Positions 36,451-46,284 of a stretch of DNA of 64,000 nucleotides are shown piece after piece (the first letter of the stretch is position 1; the number at the start of each line of letters is the position of its first letter). The DNA is from Pseudomonadota bacterium (GTDB lineage: Bacteria > Pseudomonadota > Gammaproteobacteria > Xanthomonadales > Xanthomonadaceae), in NCBI GenBank assembly GCA_030528565.1, contig JAUMYP010000006.1, forward strand, positions 1-64,000. Direction: 5' to 3'. The notes beneath the pieces are model-generated. The model ran no database searches. It had not been told where the DNA came from and saw nothing but the letters and a program-made list of their open reading frames with translations. The translations under genes and the position numbers were made by a program.

Positions 36451-37191
36451 ATGCAGCCCCCCTATCCGCCATCACAAGAAATCGGCCTGTATCTAAGCGG
36501 CGAACAGGATTGCGGCTATTGGCCGCAGCGCAGTGCCCGCAACTTGCTGCTGGCACCGGACGACCCGCGCCTTGCCGCACTGTATCCACGCGCCCTGGAA
36601 ATGGGCTTTCGTCGCTCCGGCAATCTGCTTTATCGACCGGCCTGCGCGCATTGCCAGGCCTGCGTGCCGGTGCGCATCCCCGTGGCGGAATTCCGTCCCA
36701 ACCGCAGCCAGCGCCGCAATCTTGCCCGCAATGCCGGGCTCATCATGCGCACGCTCCCCGCCGAGCGCAGTGAAGAGCAGTTCGCCCTGTATCGCCGCTA
36801 TCTGCAAAGCCGCCATACCAATGGCGGCATGGATACCCATACGCCGAAAGATTTTGAGCAATTCCTGCTTGGCCATTGCGCCGATACCCGCTTTGCAGAA
36901 TTTCGGCAGGACGGCCAGTTGCTGGCGGTCGCCGTCACCGATGTCCTGCCGGATGCGCTGTCATCGGTGTATACCTTTTATGCGCCGGAAGCGGCGGCAC
37001 GCGGCCTGGGTACTTATGCCATCCTGCGGCAAATCCATTGGGCGCGCGAGGCCGGCCTGTCGCATCTTTACCTGGGCTTTTGGCTGCATAATCACCCAAA
37101 AATGGACTACAAGCGCCGCTTCACGCCACTGCAAGGCTTTGATGGCCAGCACTGGCTGCCTTTTGAACACTTCCTTCCGGAGCCACGATGA
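36451..37191 (+). CDS. bpt: Aspartate/glutamate leucyltransferase
   Basis: Bpt attaches leucine from Leu-tRNA to N-terminal Asp or Glu of proteins, marking them for ClpS/ClpAP degradation. The 246-residue product shows [16 protein letters not shown], the cysteine cluster [18 protein letters not shown], the arginine-rich SQRRNLARN and [21 protein letters not shown] 36451 gives the family length; the frame is open 19 codons further. It overlaps the next gene by ATGA. Confidence 0.95.
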   Translation: MQPPYPPSQEIGLYLSGEQDCGYWPQRSARNLLLAPDDPRLAALYPRALEMGFRRSGNLLYRPACAHCQACVPVRIPVAEFRPNRSQRRNLARNAGLIMRTLPAERSEEQFALYRRYLQSRHTNGGMDTHTPKDFEQFLLGHCADTRFAEFRQDGQLLAVAVTDVLPDALSSVYTFYAPEAAARGLGTYAILRQIHWAREAGLSHLYLGFWLHNHPKMDYKRRFTPLQGFDGQHWLPFEHFLPEPR

Positions 37192-38399
37192 GTTTTCGCC
37201 CATTCCTGCTTGCCGCTGCCGGCATGGCGCTGCTGGCTGGCTGTGTCCGCGTCCATGTACATGGCACGCCGCCCGCCACCAATCCAGATGCCCTCATGCG
37301 TTTTGCCACTTACAACACTTCGCTGTATCACGAGCAAGCTGGCGGGCTGATTGCCCGGCTGGAAAACGATGATGCGGCAGCACGCAAAATCGCGGCGGTG
37401 CTGCAACAAACCCGGCCTGACGTGGTGCTGCTCAACGAGTTCGATTTCGATGCCGCAGGCCGCGCAGCAGACTTGTTCCAGCGCCGCTATCTTGAACAAT
37501 CGCAGTTCGGCCTTGACCCCATCCACTATCCGTATCGCCATATCGCCCCGGTCAATACCGGCGTTGCCAGTGGCCTGGATTTGGATGGCGATGGCAAAGT
37601 CGGTGGCGAAGGCCGTGCCTACGGCAACGATGCCTGGGGCTATGGCCTGCATCCGGGTCAATACGGCATGCTGGTGCTGTCCAGATACCCCATCGACAGC
37701 GCCCGCATCCGCAGCTTCCAGCACTTCAAATGGTCGGCGCTGCCCGGCGCGATACGGCCAACAGACCCGGCCAGCGGCAAGCCCTGGCACCCGGAAACTG
37801 TCTGGCAAGCCTTGCGGCTGTCATCCAAATCGCATTGGGATGTGCCCATCAAGACGCCGCAAGGTGAAATCCATCTGCTCGCCCTGCATCCCACACCGCC
37901 GGTTTTCGATGGCGCAGAAGACCGCAATGGCGCCCGCAACCATGACGAAATCCGCCTGGTTGCCGAATATATCTCCGGCAAACCGCGCCCCTGGCTTTGC
38001 GATGACCAGGGGCAATGTGGCGGCCTGCCTGCCGGTGCCGCCTTCGTGATTGCCGGCGACCTCAATGCCGACCCGGCGGATGGCGACAGCGCACCAGGCG
38101 CCATCGCACAACTGCTGCAACACCCGCAGGTTTTGAACTACCCTGCCCCGCGTAGCCCGGGCGCTGCCGCCCGCGCCGCGCATTACGGCATTGCAAGACG
38201 CGGGGATAGCGCCACCCACACAGGCGATTTTGGCGCACGCTCCGGCACCCTGCGGCTGGACTACGTGCTGCCCTCACGCCAGCTGGCAGTCAAACATAGC
38301 GGCGTGTTCTGGCCGCTGCCGGAAAGCCCAGAAGCCACCTTTGCCGGGGGCAGCGACCATCATCTGGTTTGGGTGGATTTGAGTTTCTCCAGCGACTGA
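37188..38399 (+). CDS. Lipoprotein of the endonuclease/exonuclease/phosphatase fold
   Basis: The 403-residue protein has a lipoprotein signal (LLAGC, Cys19), so it is exported and anchored. The body has the metal-dependent EEP fold: [12 protein letters not shown] (Asn metal site), [11 protein letters not shown] (Glu ligand), [39 protein letters not shown] (Asp/Asn pair) and the final [12 protein letters not shown] (Asp-His). A loop with [12 protein letters not shown] (about residue 128) resembles a calcium-binding site. The family includes nucleases, phosphodiesterases and sphingomyelinase-like enzymes, and the substrate cannot be told. It is coupled to bpt by ATGA and ends 1 bp from purT, which is convergent. 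Confidence 0.85.
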   Translation: MSFRPFLLAAAGMALLAGCVRVHVHGTPPATNPDALMRFATYNTSLYHEQAGGLIARLENDDAAARKIAAVLQQTRPDVVLLNEFDFDAAGRAADLFQRRYLEQSQFGLDPIHYPYRHIAPVNTGVASGLDLDGDGKVGGEGRAYGNDAWGYGLHPGQYGMLVLSRYPIDSARIRSFQHFKWSALPGAIRPTDPASGKPWHPETVWQALRLSSKSHWDVPIKTPQGEIHLLALHPTPPVFDGAEDRNGARNHDEIRLVAEYISGKPRPWLCDDQGQCGGLPAGAAFVIAGDLNADPADGDSAPGAIAQLLQHPQVLNYPAPRSPGAAARAAHYGIARRGDSATHTGDFGARSGTLRLDYVLPSRQLAVKHSGVFWPLPESPEATFAGGSDHHLVWVDLSFSSD

Positions 38400-38400
38400 A

Positions 38401-39600
38401 TCAGCGCAGTGTCACTTGCAAGGCCGCTGCTGCCTCGCGGGCTTTTTGCCGCGCCTCATCAATACTTTGGCCGCGCGCCAGGGTCACCGCCACGCGGCGC
38501 TGGCCTTCCACACGCGGTTTGCCAAACAGGCGCAGCGCCGTATCCGGGGCAGCAAGTGCCGCATCTACAGCCGAGAACACCGGCACACCGTGGCCTTCTG
38601 CCAGTACCGCGCAAGAAGCCGAGGGCGCAAGGCAGACAATCGTGCCATCCGGCGCTGCCGCTACCGGCAGGCCGAGAATCGCGCGGGCATGCAGGGCAAA
38701 CTCAGAAAGCGTTTGCGATACCAGGGTGACAAGGCCGGTATCGTGCGGGCGCGGCGAGACTTCCGAAAACCAGACTTCATCGCCCTTGACAAAAAATTCC
38801 ATGCCAAACAGGCCATAGCCGCCCAGGCTCTCGGACACCTTGGCGGCGATTTCCTGCGCACGCTGCAAAGCCTTCGCCGACATCGGCTGCGGCTGCCAGC
38901 TTTCACGGTAATCGCCATCTTTCTGCCAATGGCCAATCGGCGCGCAGAAGGCCGTGCCGCCTGCATGGCGTACAGTCAGCAAGGTGATTTCGTAGTCAAA
39001 ATCGACAAAACCTTCGACGATGCAACGTCCGGCACCGGCGCGCCCACCGCTTTGCGCGTAATCCCAGGCCGTATCAATGTCTTCCACTGTTTTCAGCGTG
39101 GACTGCCCCTTGCCGGATGAGGACATCACCGGCTTGATGACGCAAGGCAGGCCAATGGCTTCGATGGCCGCCAGATATTGTTCGCGGTCATCCACAAAAC
39201 GGTAGCGCGAAGTCGGCACGCCCAGTTCTTCTGCAGCCAGCCGCCGGATGCCCTCACGGTTCATGGTCAGCCAGGCCGCGCGCGCAGTCGGCACCACACA
39301 AAGCCCGGCATCGCGCTCCAGCTCAACCAGCGTCGGCGTATGGATGGCCTCGATTTCCGGCACCACCAGATGCGGCTGCTCCTGCGCAATCAGGGCGCGC
39401 AAGGCCGCCGCATCCAGCATGTCGATAACATGACTGCGATGCGCCACCTGCATCGCCGGGGCATCGGCATAGCGGTCAACGGCAATCACCTCCACGCCAA
39501 AACGCTGCAACTCCAGCGCAACCTCCTTGCCCAGCTCGCCTGAACCCAGCAGCAAAACACGGGTGGCATAGGGCGAAAGCGGGGTACCGATAGTGCTCAT
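38401..39600 (-). CDS. purT: Formate-dependent phosphoribosylglycinamide formyltransferase
   Basis: PurT makes formyl-GAR from GAR, formate and ATP, a folate-independent step in purine synthesis. The 399-residue ATP-grasp protein has [35 protein letters not shown] (ATP loop), [12 protein letters not shown] and [17 protein letters not shown] 39598-39600 is preferred over an in-frame codon 4 triplets upstream. It is convergent with the preceding lipoprotein gene, with a single base between the stop codons. Confidence 0.96.
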   Translation of the reverse strand: MSTIGTPLSPYATRVLLLGSGELGKEVALELQRFGVEVIAVDRYADAPAMQVAHRSHVIDMLDAAALRALIAQEQPHLVVPEIEAIHTPTLVELERDAGLCVVPTARAAWLTMNREGIRRLAAEELGVPTSRYRFVDDREQYLAAIEAIGLPCVIKPVMSSSGKGQSTLKTVEDIDTAWDYAQSGGRAGAGRCIVEGFVDFDYEITLLTVRHAGGTAFCAPIGHWQKDGDYRESWQPQPMSAKALQRAQEIAAKVSESLGGYGLFGMEFFVKGDEVWFSEVSPRPHDTGLVTLVSQTLSEFALHARAILGLPVAAAPDGTIVCLAPSASCAVLAEGHGVPVFSAVDAALAAPDTALRLFGKPRVEGQRRVAVTLARGQSIDEARQKAREAAAALQVTLR

Positions 39601-39663
39601 GCAATGCTCCAAAATTGACTGCTACCAGTTTATGTCCTTATCCGCATCTGTCATGCTTGCCCC

Positions 39664-40608
39664 ATGCATTTCTTTCCTGGCAAAGCACTGACACTCGCTC
39701 TTGCATCGCTGCTATGGCTTGCCGGTTGCAGCCCGCAGGATGCGGCAAAGCTGCGCCTTTCCGGCCTCATCGTTGATGAAAGGCTGACCGAAATCAGCGG
39801 CATGGCCGCCTCCGGCCGCGATCCGGGTTTGCTGTGGGTCATCAACGATGGCGGCAGCCCGGCGCAGCTGCATGCCATTTCCCGGCGTGGCCGTTATCTT
39901 GGCAATTTCGATATTGCCGGCGTGGAAAAAGTGGACTGGGAGGACCTCGCCAGTTTCAGGCTTGATGGCAAGCCTTATCTGATGATTGCCGACACCGGCG
40001 ATAACGGCGGCATCCGCAAAACCTTGCAGCTGCATGTCATCGCCGAGCCTGATAGCAACACCCTGGCACAGGGCGGCCTGTTGAAACCGGCATGGACAAT
40101 CAACTTCCGCTGGCCCGATGGCGCACGCGATGTCGAGGCGCTGGCGGTGGATGCGACAAGCGGGCAAATCATTCTTATCAGCAAAAAGCGCCAGCCCCCC
40201 CAGCTGTTCACCCTGCCGCTGCGCCCAGCCAGCAGCCATGGCCGGAAAGTCGAAACCGCAGCACTGGCCGGCACCCTGGCCGGGGTACCACAGGCCAGCG
40301 CCAGCGAACGCCGCGATAATCCCGCTTTTGCCCGCCTGCGCAGCCAAATCACTGCGGCGGATATCGCCCCGCAGCGCGATGCCATTGCCGTACTCACCTA
40401 TGACAATTTATTGCTCTATCGTCGCCAGCGGCAGCAAAGCTGGGCGCAGGCACTGACCTCTGCGCCACAAGTCATCAGCCTGCGATTCTTGCCACAGGCA
40501 GAAGCCCTGGCCTGGTCGCACAGCGGCGGCGGCATTCTTGTTACCAGCGAGCTTAGCCCAGCTGCATTGATGCATTTACCTTATCTTCGAGCCCATGAAG
40601 ATATTTAA
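39664..40608 (+). CDS. Lipoprotein, beta-propeller-like, unknown function
   Basis: The 314-residue product has a lipoprotein signal (LWLAGC, Cys22). The mature part looks like a repeated beta structure: ISGMAASGRDPGLLWVINDG, DWEDLASFRLDGKPYLMIAD, DVEALAVDATSGQIILISKK, AIAVLTYDNLLLYRR and EALAWSHSGGGILVTSE. These resemble propeller blades of esterase-like phytase or SdiA-regulated proteins, but no catalytic residues can be assigned. It is monocistronic and divergent from purT. A hairpin follows the stop. Confidence 0.7.
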   Translation: MHFFPGKALTLALASLLWLAGCSPQDAAKLRLSGLIVDERLTEISGMAASGRDPGLLWVINDGGSPAQLHAISRRGRYLGNFDIAGVEKVDWEDLASFRLDGKPYLMIADTGDNGGIRKTLQLHVIAEPDSNTLAQGGLLKPAWTINFRWPDGARDVEALAVDATSGQIILISKKRQPPQLFTLPLRPASSHGRKVETAALAGTLAGVPQASASERRDNPAFARLRSQITAADIAPQRDAIAVLTYDNLLLYRRQRQQSWAQALTSAPQVISLRFLPQAEALAWSHSGGGILVTSELSPAALMHLPYLRAHEDI

Positions 40609-40658
40609 GCGCCTGCTCAAAGGCTGATTTTCAGGAATAAGAGCCTGTTCACAGGCGC
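40609..40658. repeat. Nested inverted repeat after the 39664 gene
   Basis: GCGCCTG (40609-40615) pairs with CAGGCGC (40652-40658), and AGGCT (40621-40625) with AGCCT (40642-40646), giving an imperfect hairpin directly after the stop codon. It could terminate the gene. It also contains copy 3 of the 12-mer in reverse. Confidence 0.55.
40640..40651 (-). repeat. Copy 3 of 12-mer TGAACAGGCTCT (reverse)
   Basis: AGAGCCTGTTCA on the plus strand. It is the only copy in the opposite orientation and forms part of the hairpin after the lipoprotein gene. Confidence 0.6.
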
Positions 40659-40702
40659 CCAAGAATCACAAGATTCAATAAAGCACCGAGACAAATATCG
40701 AA

Positions 40703-41986
40703 TCACTCAGCGGCCACAGAAACATTATCGGATGATGGTTTCCGATTTTCGGCTTTCAAGAAGTCGCGCAGCTTAGGATACACATGGTTGCGCCAGCGGC
40801 GGCCGCTGAAAATGCCGTAATGGCCAGCGCCCTCCACGGTAATGTGCTGCTTGCGGTTTTCCGGCACGTTGCTGCACAGCTTGAGTGCCGCCCGGGTTTG
40901 CCCGGCACCGGAAATATCATCCAGCTCGCCTTCGATAGTCAGCAATGCCGTATCACGGATAGCCGAGGGGTCAACCTTTTCGCCATTGATGACCCATTCG
41001 CCACGCGGCAATAAATAGTCCTGGAATACGGTGCGGACAGTATCCAGGTAATACTCGGCCGGCATGTCCAGTACGGCATTGTATTCATCGTAAAAACGGC
41101 GATGTGAGGCAGCAGTTTCCTGATCGCCCTTGACCAGATTCTGGTAGTAGTCCCAGTGCGACATGGCATGGCGCTCCGGGTTCATGGCGATAAAGCCCAT
41201 ATGTTGCAGAAAGCCCGGATACACCTTGCGGCCACGTCCCGGGTAATTACTCGACACGGTGTGAATCAGGTTGTGCTCAAACCAGCTCAACGGGCGCTTC
41301 ATCGCCAGATTGTTCACCTGTGTGGGCGACTCACGCGCATCAATCGGGCCGCCCATCATGGTCAGCGAGCATGGCGTGGCCTCACCGCGCGCAGCCATCA
41401 GCGACACCGCGGCCAGCACCGGCACGGTGGGTTGGCACACACTCATGACATGCAGGTTTTCCGCGCCGATATGGCGGATGAATTCCTCAATATAGGCCAC
41501 GTAATCTGCCAGATGAAAGGCGCCGGCTTCTTTGGGCACCATGCGCGCATCGGTCCAGTCGGTGATATACACCTTATGGTCTTTGAGCATGGTCTTGACG
41601 GTATCGCGCAGCAAGGTGCTGTGATGGCCGGAGAGCGGCGCCACAATCAAAACGGTCGGGTTGTCTTTCATTTGCGCCAGGCCGTCGGCCTGGTCGTGAT
41701 AGCGTTTGAAACGCAGCAGGCGGCAGAACGGCTTTTCCAGTACCACCCGTTCCACCACCGGGATGCTCAGCCCTTCCACTTCGATTTCATGAATATCGAA
41801 GGCAGGCTTTTCGTAATCCTTGCCAATACGGTGAATCAGTTCATAACCGGCCGCGATGCGTTGTGAACCGGGCAAACTGGAAAGCCAGCTCCCCGAAGCG
41901 GTATACATCTTGGCCACCGCCTCGGACCAGTAGGTAATGGGTGCCATCCAGGCACGGGCGTTTTCGTGGAATTGATAGAGCAGCAT
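40703..41986 (-). CDS. phaZ: Intracellular polyhydroxybutyrate depolymerase
   Basis: The 427-residue product from ATG 41984-41986 (MLLYQFHENARAWMAPI) belongs to the PhaZ1-type depolymerases, which mobilise stored PHB. The nucleophile is the cysteine in VMSVCQPTVPV (Cys184), matching the catalytic Cys near 183 in the Cupriavidus enzyme. IVAPLSGHHSTLLRDTV gives the oxyanion region, TIEGELDDISGAGQT the acid residue and VEGAGHYGIFSGRRW the histidine. No PHA synthase is in the window. It lies in the same direction as the downstream-facing bkd and gcdH genes. Confidence 0.9.
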   Translation of the reverse strand: MLLYQFHENARAWMAPITYWSEAVAKMYTASGSWLSSLPGSQRIAAGYELIHRIGKDYEKPAFDIHEIEVEGLSIPVVERVVLEKPFCRLLRFKRYHDQADGLAQMKDNPTVLIVAPLSGHHSTLLRDTVKTMLKDHKVYITDWTDARMVPKEAGAFHLADYVAYIEEFIRHIGAENLHVMSVCQPTVPVLAAVSLMAARGEATPCSLTMMGGPIDARESPTQVNNLAMKRPLSWFEHNLIHTVSSNYPGRGRKVYPGFLQHMGFIAMNPERHAMSHWDYYQNLVKGDQETAASHRRFYDEYNAVLDMPAEYYLDTVRTVFQDYLLPRGEWVINGEKVDPSAIRDTALLTIEGELDDISGAGQTRAALKLCSNVPENRKQHITVEGAGHYGIFSGRRWRNHVYPKLRDFLKAENRKPSSDNVSVAAE

Positions 41987-42085
41987 GCAAGACTCCGGAA
42001 GTGCTGCGCCGCAGCATAACATGATTGGGTCACCCCGCCAGACGGCCCAGTGGCAGACATGCGGCACCGGGCTGTGCAGCTGGCT

Positions 42086-44359
42086 TTACTCCGCCAGCTC
42101 GTCCGCTGCGGCAACAATATCCTCATCTTTAGGGATGACCAGGAAGGCCGCGCCCGCCAGCGGGGTATAGGTATCGGCGCCGACCACGCGCTGCATCGGT
42201 TTGCCGCCCTGCCCGGCCTCGGCCAGCGCGGTGATGATGCCCTCGCCCACCCCGGCGCTGAAGCGGCCTTCATCCACAATAATGATGCGCTCGCAGTCAT
42301 CGGCATTGAGGGCGATGGCATCGGCATTCAGCGGCACCAGCCAGCGCAAATCGACCACGCGCACTTTCCAGCCGTGTTTTTCCTCGATTTCACGCGCCGC
42401 CCGCAGGCTCATCGGCACGCCATTGCCAAAGGTGAAGATGACGCAATCGCGCGCCTCGGGGTGGTAAACCCGCGGCTCGCCCAGCACCAGCGCCTGATTC
42501 GGCGCGGGGTATTCGGTCAGCCACAGGCCATCGCCCGGCTCGTACAGGTCCTTGGTCATGTACAAGGCAATCGGCTCAAGGAAAGCCGTCACCCGGCCAT
42601 CGACCTTGGCAAGCGCCGCCAGCGTGCGCAGCATCATCGCCGCATCATCGCCACGCGAGGGGCAGCCGACCACCAGCCCCGGAATATCGCGCAATGCGGT
42701 CACCGAGTTGTCATTGTGGAAGTGGCCGCCAAAACCGCGCTGGTAACCAAGGCCGGCGATACGCACCAGCATCGGGTTCTGGTACTGGTTGTTGCTGAAG
42801 AATTGCAGGCTGCAAGCCTCGCCACGGATTTGGTCGATGGCATTGTGCAGATAGGCCAGATACTGGATTTCCGGCACCGGCAGCATGCCGACATTGGCAA
42901 AGCCCTGCGCCATGCCCAGAATCATGGTTTCATCCAGCAGGGTGTTGAACACCCGGCGCGCGCCAAAGACTTTGTGCAAGCCCTTGGTGACGGTATATAC
43001 GCCGCCCTTTTGCGCCACGTCCTCGCCAAACAGCAGGGTTTCGGGGTATTTGGCAAACAAGTCGTGCAGGGCGTTATTGATTTGGATGGCCAGATGCCGT
43101 GCCGGCTGTTTTTCCGGCAATTTTTCTTCGCTGCCAAAGGCCTTGATGCGCGCATCAAGCCCGGGCGCTCGCTCCGCTTCGGCCTGCACCTGCTCCGGGC
43201 TGTACGGTGCCAGTGGCGCCATCACCTCGCCCAGCGTTTCAAGACGCGGGCGAGAGTCGGCCTCCTCGGCGGCGGCAAAGCATTTCTGCCGGATATCCTC
43301 GTACAGCGCCAGCACTTCCAGCTTGCTCATCAGCCCCGATTCCAGCGCAATCGCCGCACTGCGCAGCAAGGGGTCGGTGGCCTCGACCTGACAGAGTTCT
43401 TCAATCGAGCGCCACTCGATTTCGAAATCGGTACCGGCATGCCCCATGATGCGCGTGGTGCGCAGGTGCAGGAAGGTCGGGCGGCGCGTGCGACGGCAGT
43501 GCTCCACCGCGCGCAGCACATCGGCATAACCGCCAGCCAAATCCAGACCATCGGCAAAGAAATAATCAAGGTCAGGGCGGTTCCTGAAGCTCTCGGCAAT
43601 CCAGCCACTCGGGGTTTTCACCGAGATGCCGATGCCATTGTCCTCGCAGACATACAGCACCGGCGCGGGCAGCTTCTGATACGCCGTCCAGCTGGCGGCA
43701 TTGAAGGCCGTCTGCGCCGTGGCGTGGTTGGCGCTGGCATCGCCAAAGCTGCAAATGGCGATGCTGTCATCGGGAATCGGCAAGGCATGCCCCAGCCGTT
43801 TGGCCGCCTCAATCGCCACCGCGGTGCCCAGCGCCTTGGGCAGATGTGAGGCGATGGTTGAGGTCTGCGGCAGCACCCACAGCGGCTTGCTGCCCCACAC
43901 CTTGTGGCGGCCACCGCTGGCCGGGTCCTCCTTGCTGGCGGCAAACGACAGCGCCGAGTCCATGACGGGGTCCATGCCCGGCAGCTTGCGGAAACGCTCG
44001 GCCATGAAGCCACCACTGCGGTAATGCAGGAAGGCCGGGTCGGTATGCCGGGTAGCGCGCGCCACCATCGCATTGCCTTCGTGGCCGGAGCTGCCGATGG
44101 TATAGAACACCTTGTTCTGTACCCGCAGAACGCGCGCCATCAAATCCAGATGGCGGGAAATCAGCTGCGACTCGAACAGCTCACGAAAGCCCTGCGCATC
44201 CAGCACGCTGCCATCGAGAATCGCCTCATCCGCCGCCGGACGCGGCAACGGCTGGCCATTCCAGTTCTTGACGAACTCGGTGAAATTGACATCGCAGATT
44301 TCGGCGCGATTAAGCCCTTTCATGCGGGCGGGGATGGGATTGGGGACTTGGGCGAACAT
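42086..44359 (-). CDS. Branched-chain 2-oxoacid dehydrogenase E1, fused alpha and beta subunits
   Basis: The 757-residue protein joins both E1 subunits in one chain. The alpha part (about 1-380) has VFYTIGSSGHEGNAMVAR and the thiamine-diphosphate motif SFGDASANHATAQ ending in YVCEDNGIGIS. The beta part (from about 420) has ETLLFGEDVAQKGGVYTVT, EIQYLAYLHNAIDQIRGEA and VVDLRWLVPLNADAI. It decarboxylates branched-chain 2-oxoacids and hands the acyl group to E2. The E2 and E3 genes are not in the window. MFAQV at 44359 is used; Met13 (MKGLNRAEICDV) is possible. Substrate preference within the family is inferred. Confidence 0.88.
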   Translation of the reverse strand: MFAQVPNPIPARMKGLNRAEICDVNFTEFVKNWNGQPLPRPAADEAILDGSVLDAQGFRELFESQLISRHLDLMARVLRVQNKVFYTIGSSGHEGNAMVARATRHTDPAFLHYRSGGFMAERFRKLPGMDPVMDSALSFAASKEDPASGGRHKVWGSKPLWVLPQTSTIASHLPKALGTAVAIEAAKRLGHALPIPDDSIAICSFGDASANHATAQTAFNAASWTAYQKLPAPVLYVCEDNGIGISVKTPSGWIAESFRNRPDLDYFFADGLDLAGGYADVLRAVEHCRRTRRPTFLHLRTTRIMGHAGTDFEIEWRSIEELCQVEATDPLLRSAAIALESGLMSKLEVLALYEDIRQKCFAAAEEADSRPRLETLGEVMAPLAPYSPEQVQAEAERAPGLDARIKAFGSEEKLPEKQPARHLAIQINNALHDLFAKYPETLLFGEDVAQKGGVYTVTKGLHKVFGARRVFNTLLDETMILGMAQGFANVGMLPVPEIQYLAYLHNAIDQIRGEACSLQFFSNNQYQNPMLVRIAGLGYQRGFGGHFHNDNSVTALRDIPGLVVGCPSRGDDAAMMLRTLAALAKVDGRVTAFLEPIALYMTKDLYEPGDGLWLTEYPAPNQALVLGEPRVYHPEARDCVIFTFGNGVPMSLRAAREIEEKHGWKVRVVDLRWLVPLNADAIALNADDCERIIIVDEGRFSAGVGEGIITALAEAGQGGKPMQRVVGADTYTPLAGAAFLVIPKDEDIVAAADELAE

Positions 44360-44365
44360 GCAGAA

Positions 44366-44947
44366 TCAGCCTGATACGGGTGAATTGGAAGTCGAAACAG
44401 AGAAAAAGCGCGAGCGCCGCTGCTGCCATTCATCGCGGCCCTGCCCCCAGACATCGACGCAGTATTCGTCAAATGGCGGCTGATGGTCGATGCGCTGCAA
44501 AATGCGTGCGCCGAGCTTGGCCGCTAGCGCCTGTGAAGCACGATTGTCCGGGTCGATGTTGTGGATGACCTGGTCGCAGCCCAGCACCTCGAAGGCATAG
44601 TCGATGGCGGCCACGCAGGCTTCCAGCGCATAGCCCTTGCCCTGCGCATCCGGGTGAAAGGCATAGCCCACTTCCAGCCCCGGCCAGCCATCGGGCTGCC
44701 ACGGCCCGCACTGCCCCAGCCACAGGCCACTGGCTTTCTCTTCCACGGCAAACATGCCAAAGCCCTGCAAGGCCCAGGCGCCGGGCATTTGCAGGAAGCG
44801 TCGCCATATCGCGCCACGCCCGGCTGCGCCGCCGATAAACCGCGCTGCTTCGGGGTTGGAAAACAGCTCGAAATAACGCTCGAAATCATCCACACGCCAG
44901 GCGCGCAGCCTAAGCCGCGCGGTTTCCAGTGTGGGCGTGATGCTCAT
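44366..44947 (-). CDS. GNAT-family N-acetyltransferase (RimJ/RimL type)
   Basis: The 193-residue product from ATG 44945-44947 begins MSITPTLETARLRLRAWRVD, typical of RimJ/RimL-like enzymes. The acetyl-CoA site is recognisable in HPDAQGKGYALEACVAAIDY, followed by HNIDPDNRASQALAAKLGA. The target is unknown: a ribosomal protein N-terminus or a small amine is possible. The ATG is 6 bp from the gcdH stop; its own stop is 6 bp before the bkd start, so the three genes may be one transcript. Confidence 0.88.
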   Translation of the reverse strand: MSITPTLETARLRLRAWRVDDFERYFELFSNPEAARFIGGAAGRGAIWRRFLQMPGAWALQGFGMFAVEEKASGLWLGQCGPWQPDGWPGLEVGYAFHPDAQGKGYALEACVAAIDYAFEVLGCDQVIHNIDPDNRASQALAAKLGARILQRIDHQPPFDEYCVDVWGQGRDEWQQRRSRFFSVSTSNSPVSG

Positions 44948-44953
44948 CAGCAA

Positions 44954-46117
44954 TCAGAAGGCGTTGATGCCGGTCAGCTCACGGCCGACCACCAGCTGAT
45001 GCACGGTTTCGGTGCCTTCATAGGTAATCACCGATTCCAGATTCAGCGCATGGCGAATCGGCGAGTGCTCGGTGGTGATGCCGGCGCCACCCAACAGGTC
45101 ACGGGCTTCACGGGCGATATCCAGCGCCATGCGCACATTGTTCCATTTGGCCAGGCTCACTTGCGTCGGCTGCATGGTGCCAGCGTCCTTCAAGCGGCCA
45201 AGCTGCAACGACAGCAATTGCGCGCAGGTGATGCGCCGCGCCCAGTCGGCCATCTTGATTTGCGCGCTTTGCGTGGCCGCTACCGGGCGACCAAACAGCA
45301 TGCGCTCCTTGCTGTAGTTCAGTGCTTCATCCAGGCAGGCAATCGCCGCGCCAATCGGCCCCCAGGTGATGCCATAGCGCGCCTGGGTCAGACAGCCCAG
45401 CGGCCCCTTCAGACCTTTCACATTCGGCAGGCGGGCGCTATCGGGCACGCGCACATTGTCCAGGAACAGGGCACTGGTCACCGAGGCGCGCAGGCTCATC
45501 TTCTGCTTGATGACTTGCGCGGTGAAGCCCGGAGTATTGGTTTCGACGATAAAGCCCTGGATGCCGTCATCGGTCTGCGCCCAGATGATGGCGATATGCG
45601 CCAGATTGCCATTGGTAATCCACATCTTGGCACCGTTAATCACCCAGTCATCGCCATCACGTTTGGCATGGGTTTTCATATTGGCCGGGTCAGAGCCGCC
45701 ATGCGGCTCGGTCAGGCCAAAGCAGCCAATCACCTTGCCTGCGGCCATTTCCGGCAACCAGCGTTTGCGCTGTTCTTCACTGCCATAGGCGTAAATCGGG
45801 TACATGCACAGCGAGCTTTGCACGCTGGCAAAACTGCGCAGGCCGGAATCACCGCGTTCCAGCTCCTGGCAGATAAGGCCATAGCTCACCGAGTTCAGCC
45901 CGGCACAGCCGTATTCTTCCGGCAAGGTGGCGCCCAGCAGCCCCATCTCGGCCATTTCCGGAATCAAATCCTGCGGGAACTCGCCCTTGTCAAAGCACTC
46001 ACCGATAATCGGCAGCACACGGTCATCGACAAACCGCCCCACCGAGTCTTGCACCGCCTGCTCTTCTTCGCTCAGCAAAGAACGGATGTCGTACAAATCG
46101 TAAGGATTCAAAGCCAT
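44954..46117 (-). CDS. gcdH: Glutaryl-CoA dehydrogenase
   Basis: This acyl-CoA dehydrogenase oxidises and decarboxylates glutaryl-CoA to crotonyl-CoA in lysine, hydroxylysine and tryptophan breakdown. The 387-residue protein has CFGLTEPHGGSDPANMKT, WITNGNLAHIAIIWAQ, SLRASVTSALFLDNV and the catalytic base in ESVITYEGTETVHQLVVGR, with the GcdH-type end GRELTGINAF. The FAD-contact tyrosine and arginine regions fit this subfamily better than short-chain enzymes. It is the first gene of the leftward run and has a plausible promoter upstream. Confidence 0.93.
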   Translation of the reverse strand: MALNPYDLYDIRSLLSEEEQAVQDSVGRFVDDRVLPIIGECFDKGEFPQDLIPEMAEMGLLGATLPEEYGCAGLNSVSYGLICQELERGDSGLRSFASVQSSLCMYPIYAYGSEEQRKRWLPEMAAGKVIGCFGLTEPHGGSDPANMKTHAKRDGDDWVINGAKMWITNGNLAHIAIIWAQTDDGIQGFIVETNTPGFTAQVIKQKMSLRASVTSALFLDNVRVPDSARLPNVKGLKGPLGCLTQARYGITWGPIGAAIACLDEALNYSKERMLFGRPVAATQSAQIKMADWARRITCAQLLSLQLGRLKDAGTMQPTQVSLAKWNNVRMALDIAREARDLLGGAGITTEHSPIRHALNLESVITYEGTETVHQLVVGRELTGINAF

Positions 46118-46152
46118 GATGCCTGCTCGTTGGTGAGTGGATGAAAGCCGCT

Positions 46153-46180
46153 ATTCTAGCGGGCCAGGCTTGCCCGTGAA
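46153..46180 (-). promoter_or_regulatory. Candidate gcdH promoter
   Basis: On the minus strand TTCACG (46175-46180), a 16-bp spacer and TAGAAT (46153-46158) lie about 35 bp before the gcdH ATG. Confidence 0.4.
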
Positions 46181-46284
46181 ACTGACAGGCAGGTAAATAT
46201 TCCATCGCTCCGCGCCCGCTATTCACAGCTTGTGGAAATGCCGCGTGATAGCTTTCCGGCATTGATTTCATGGGAGTTCCGCAG

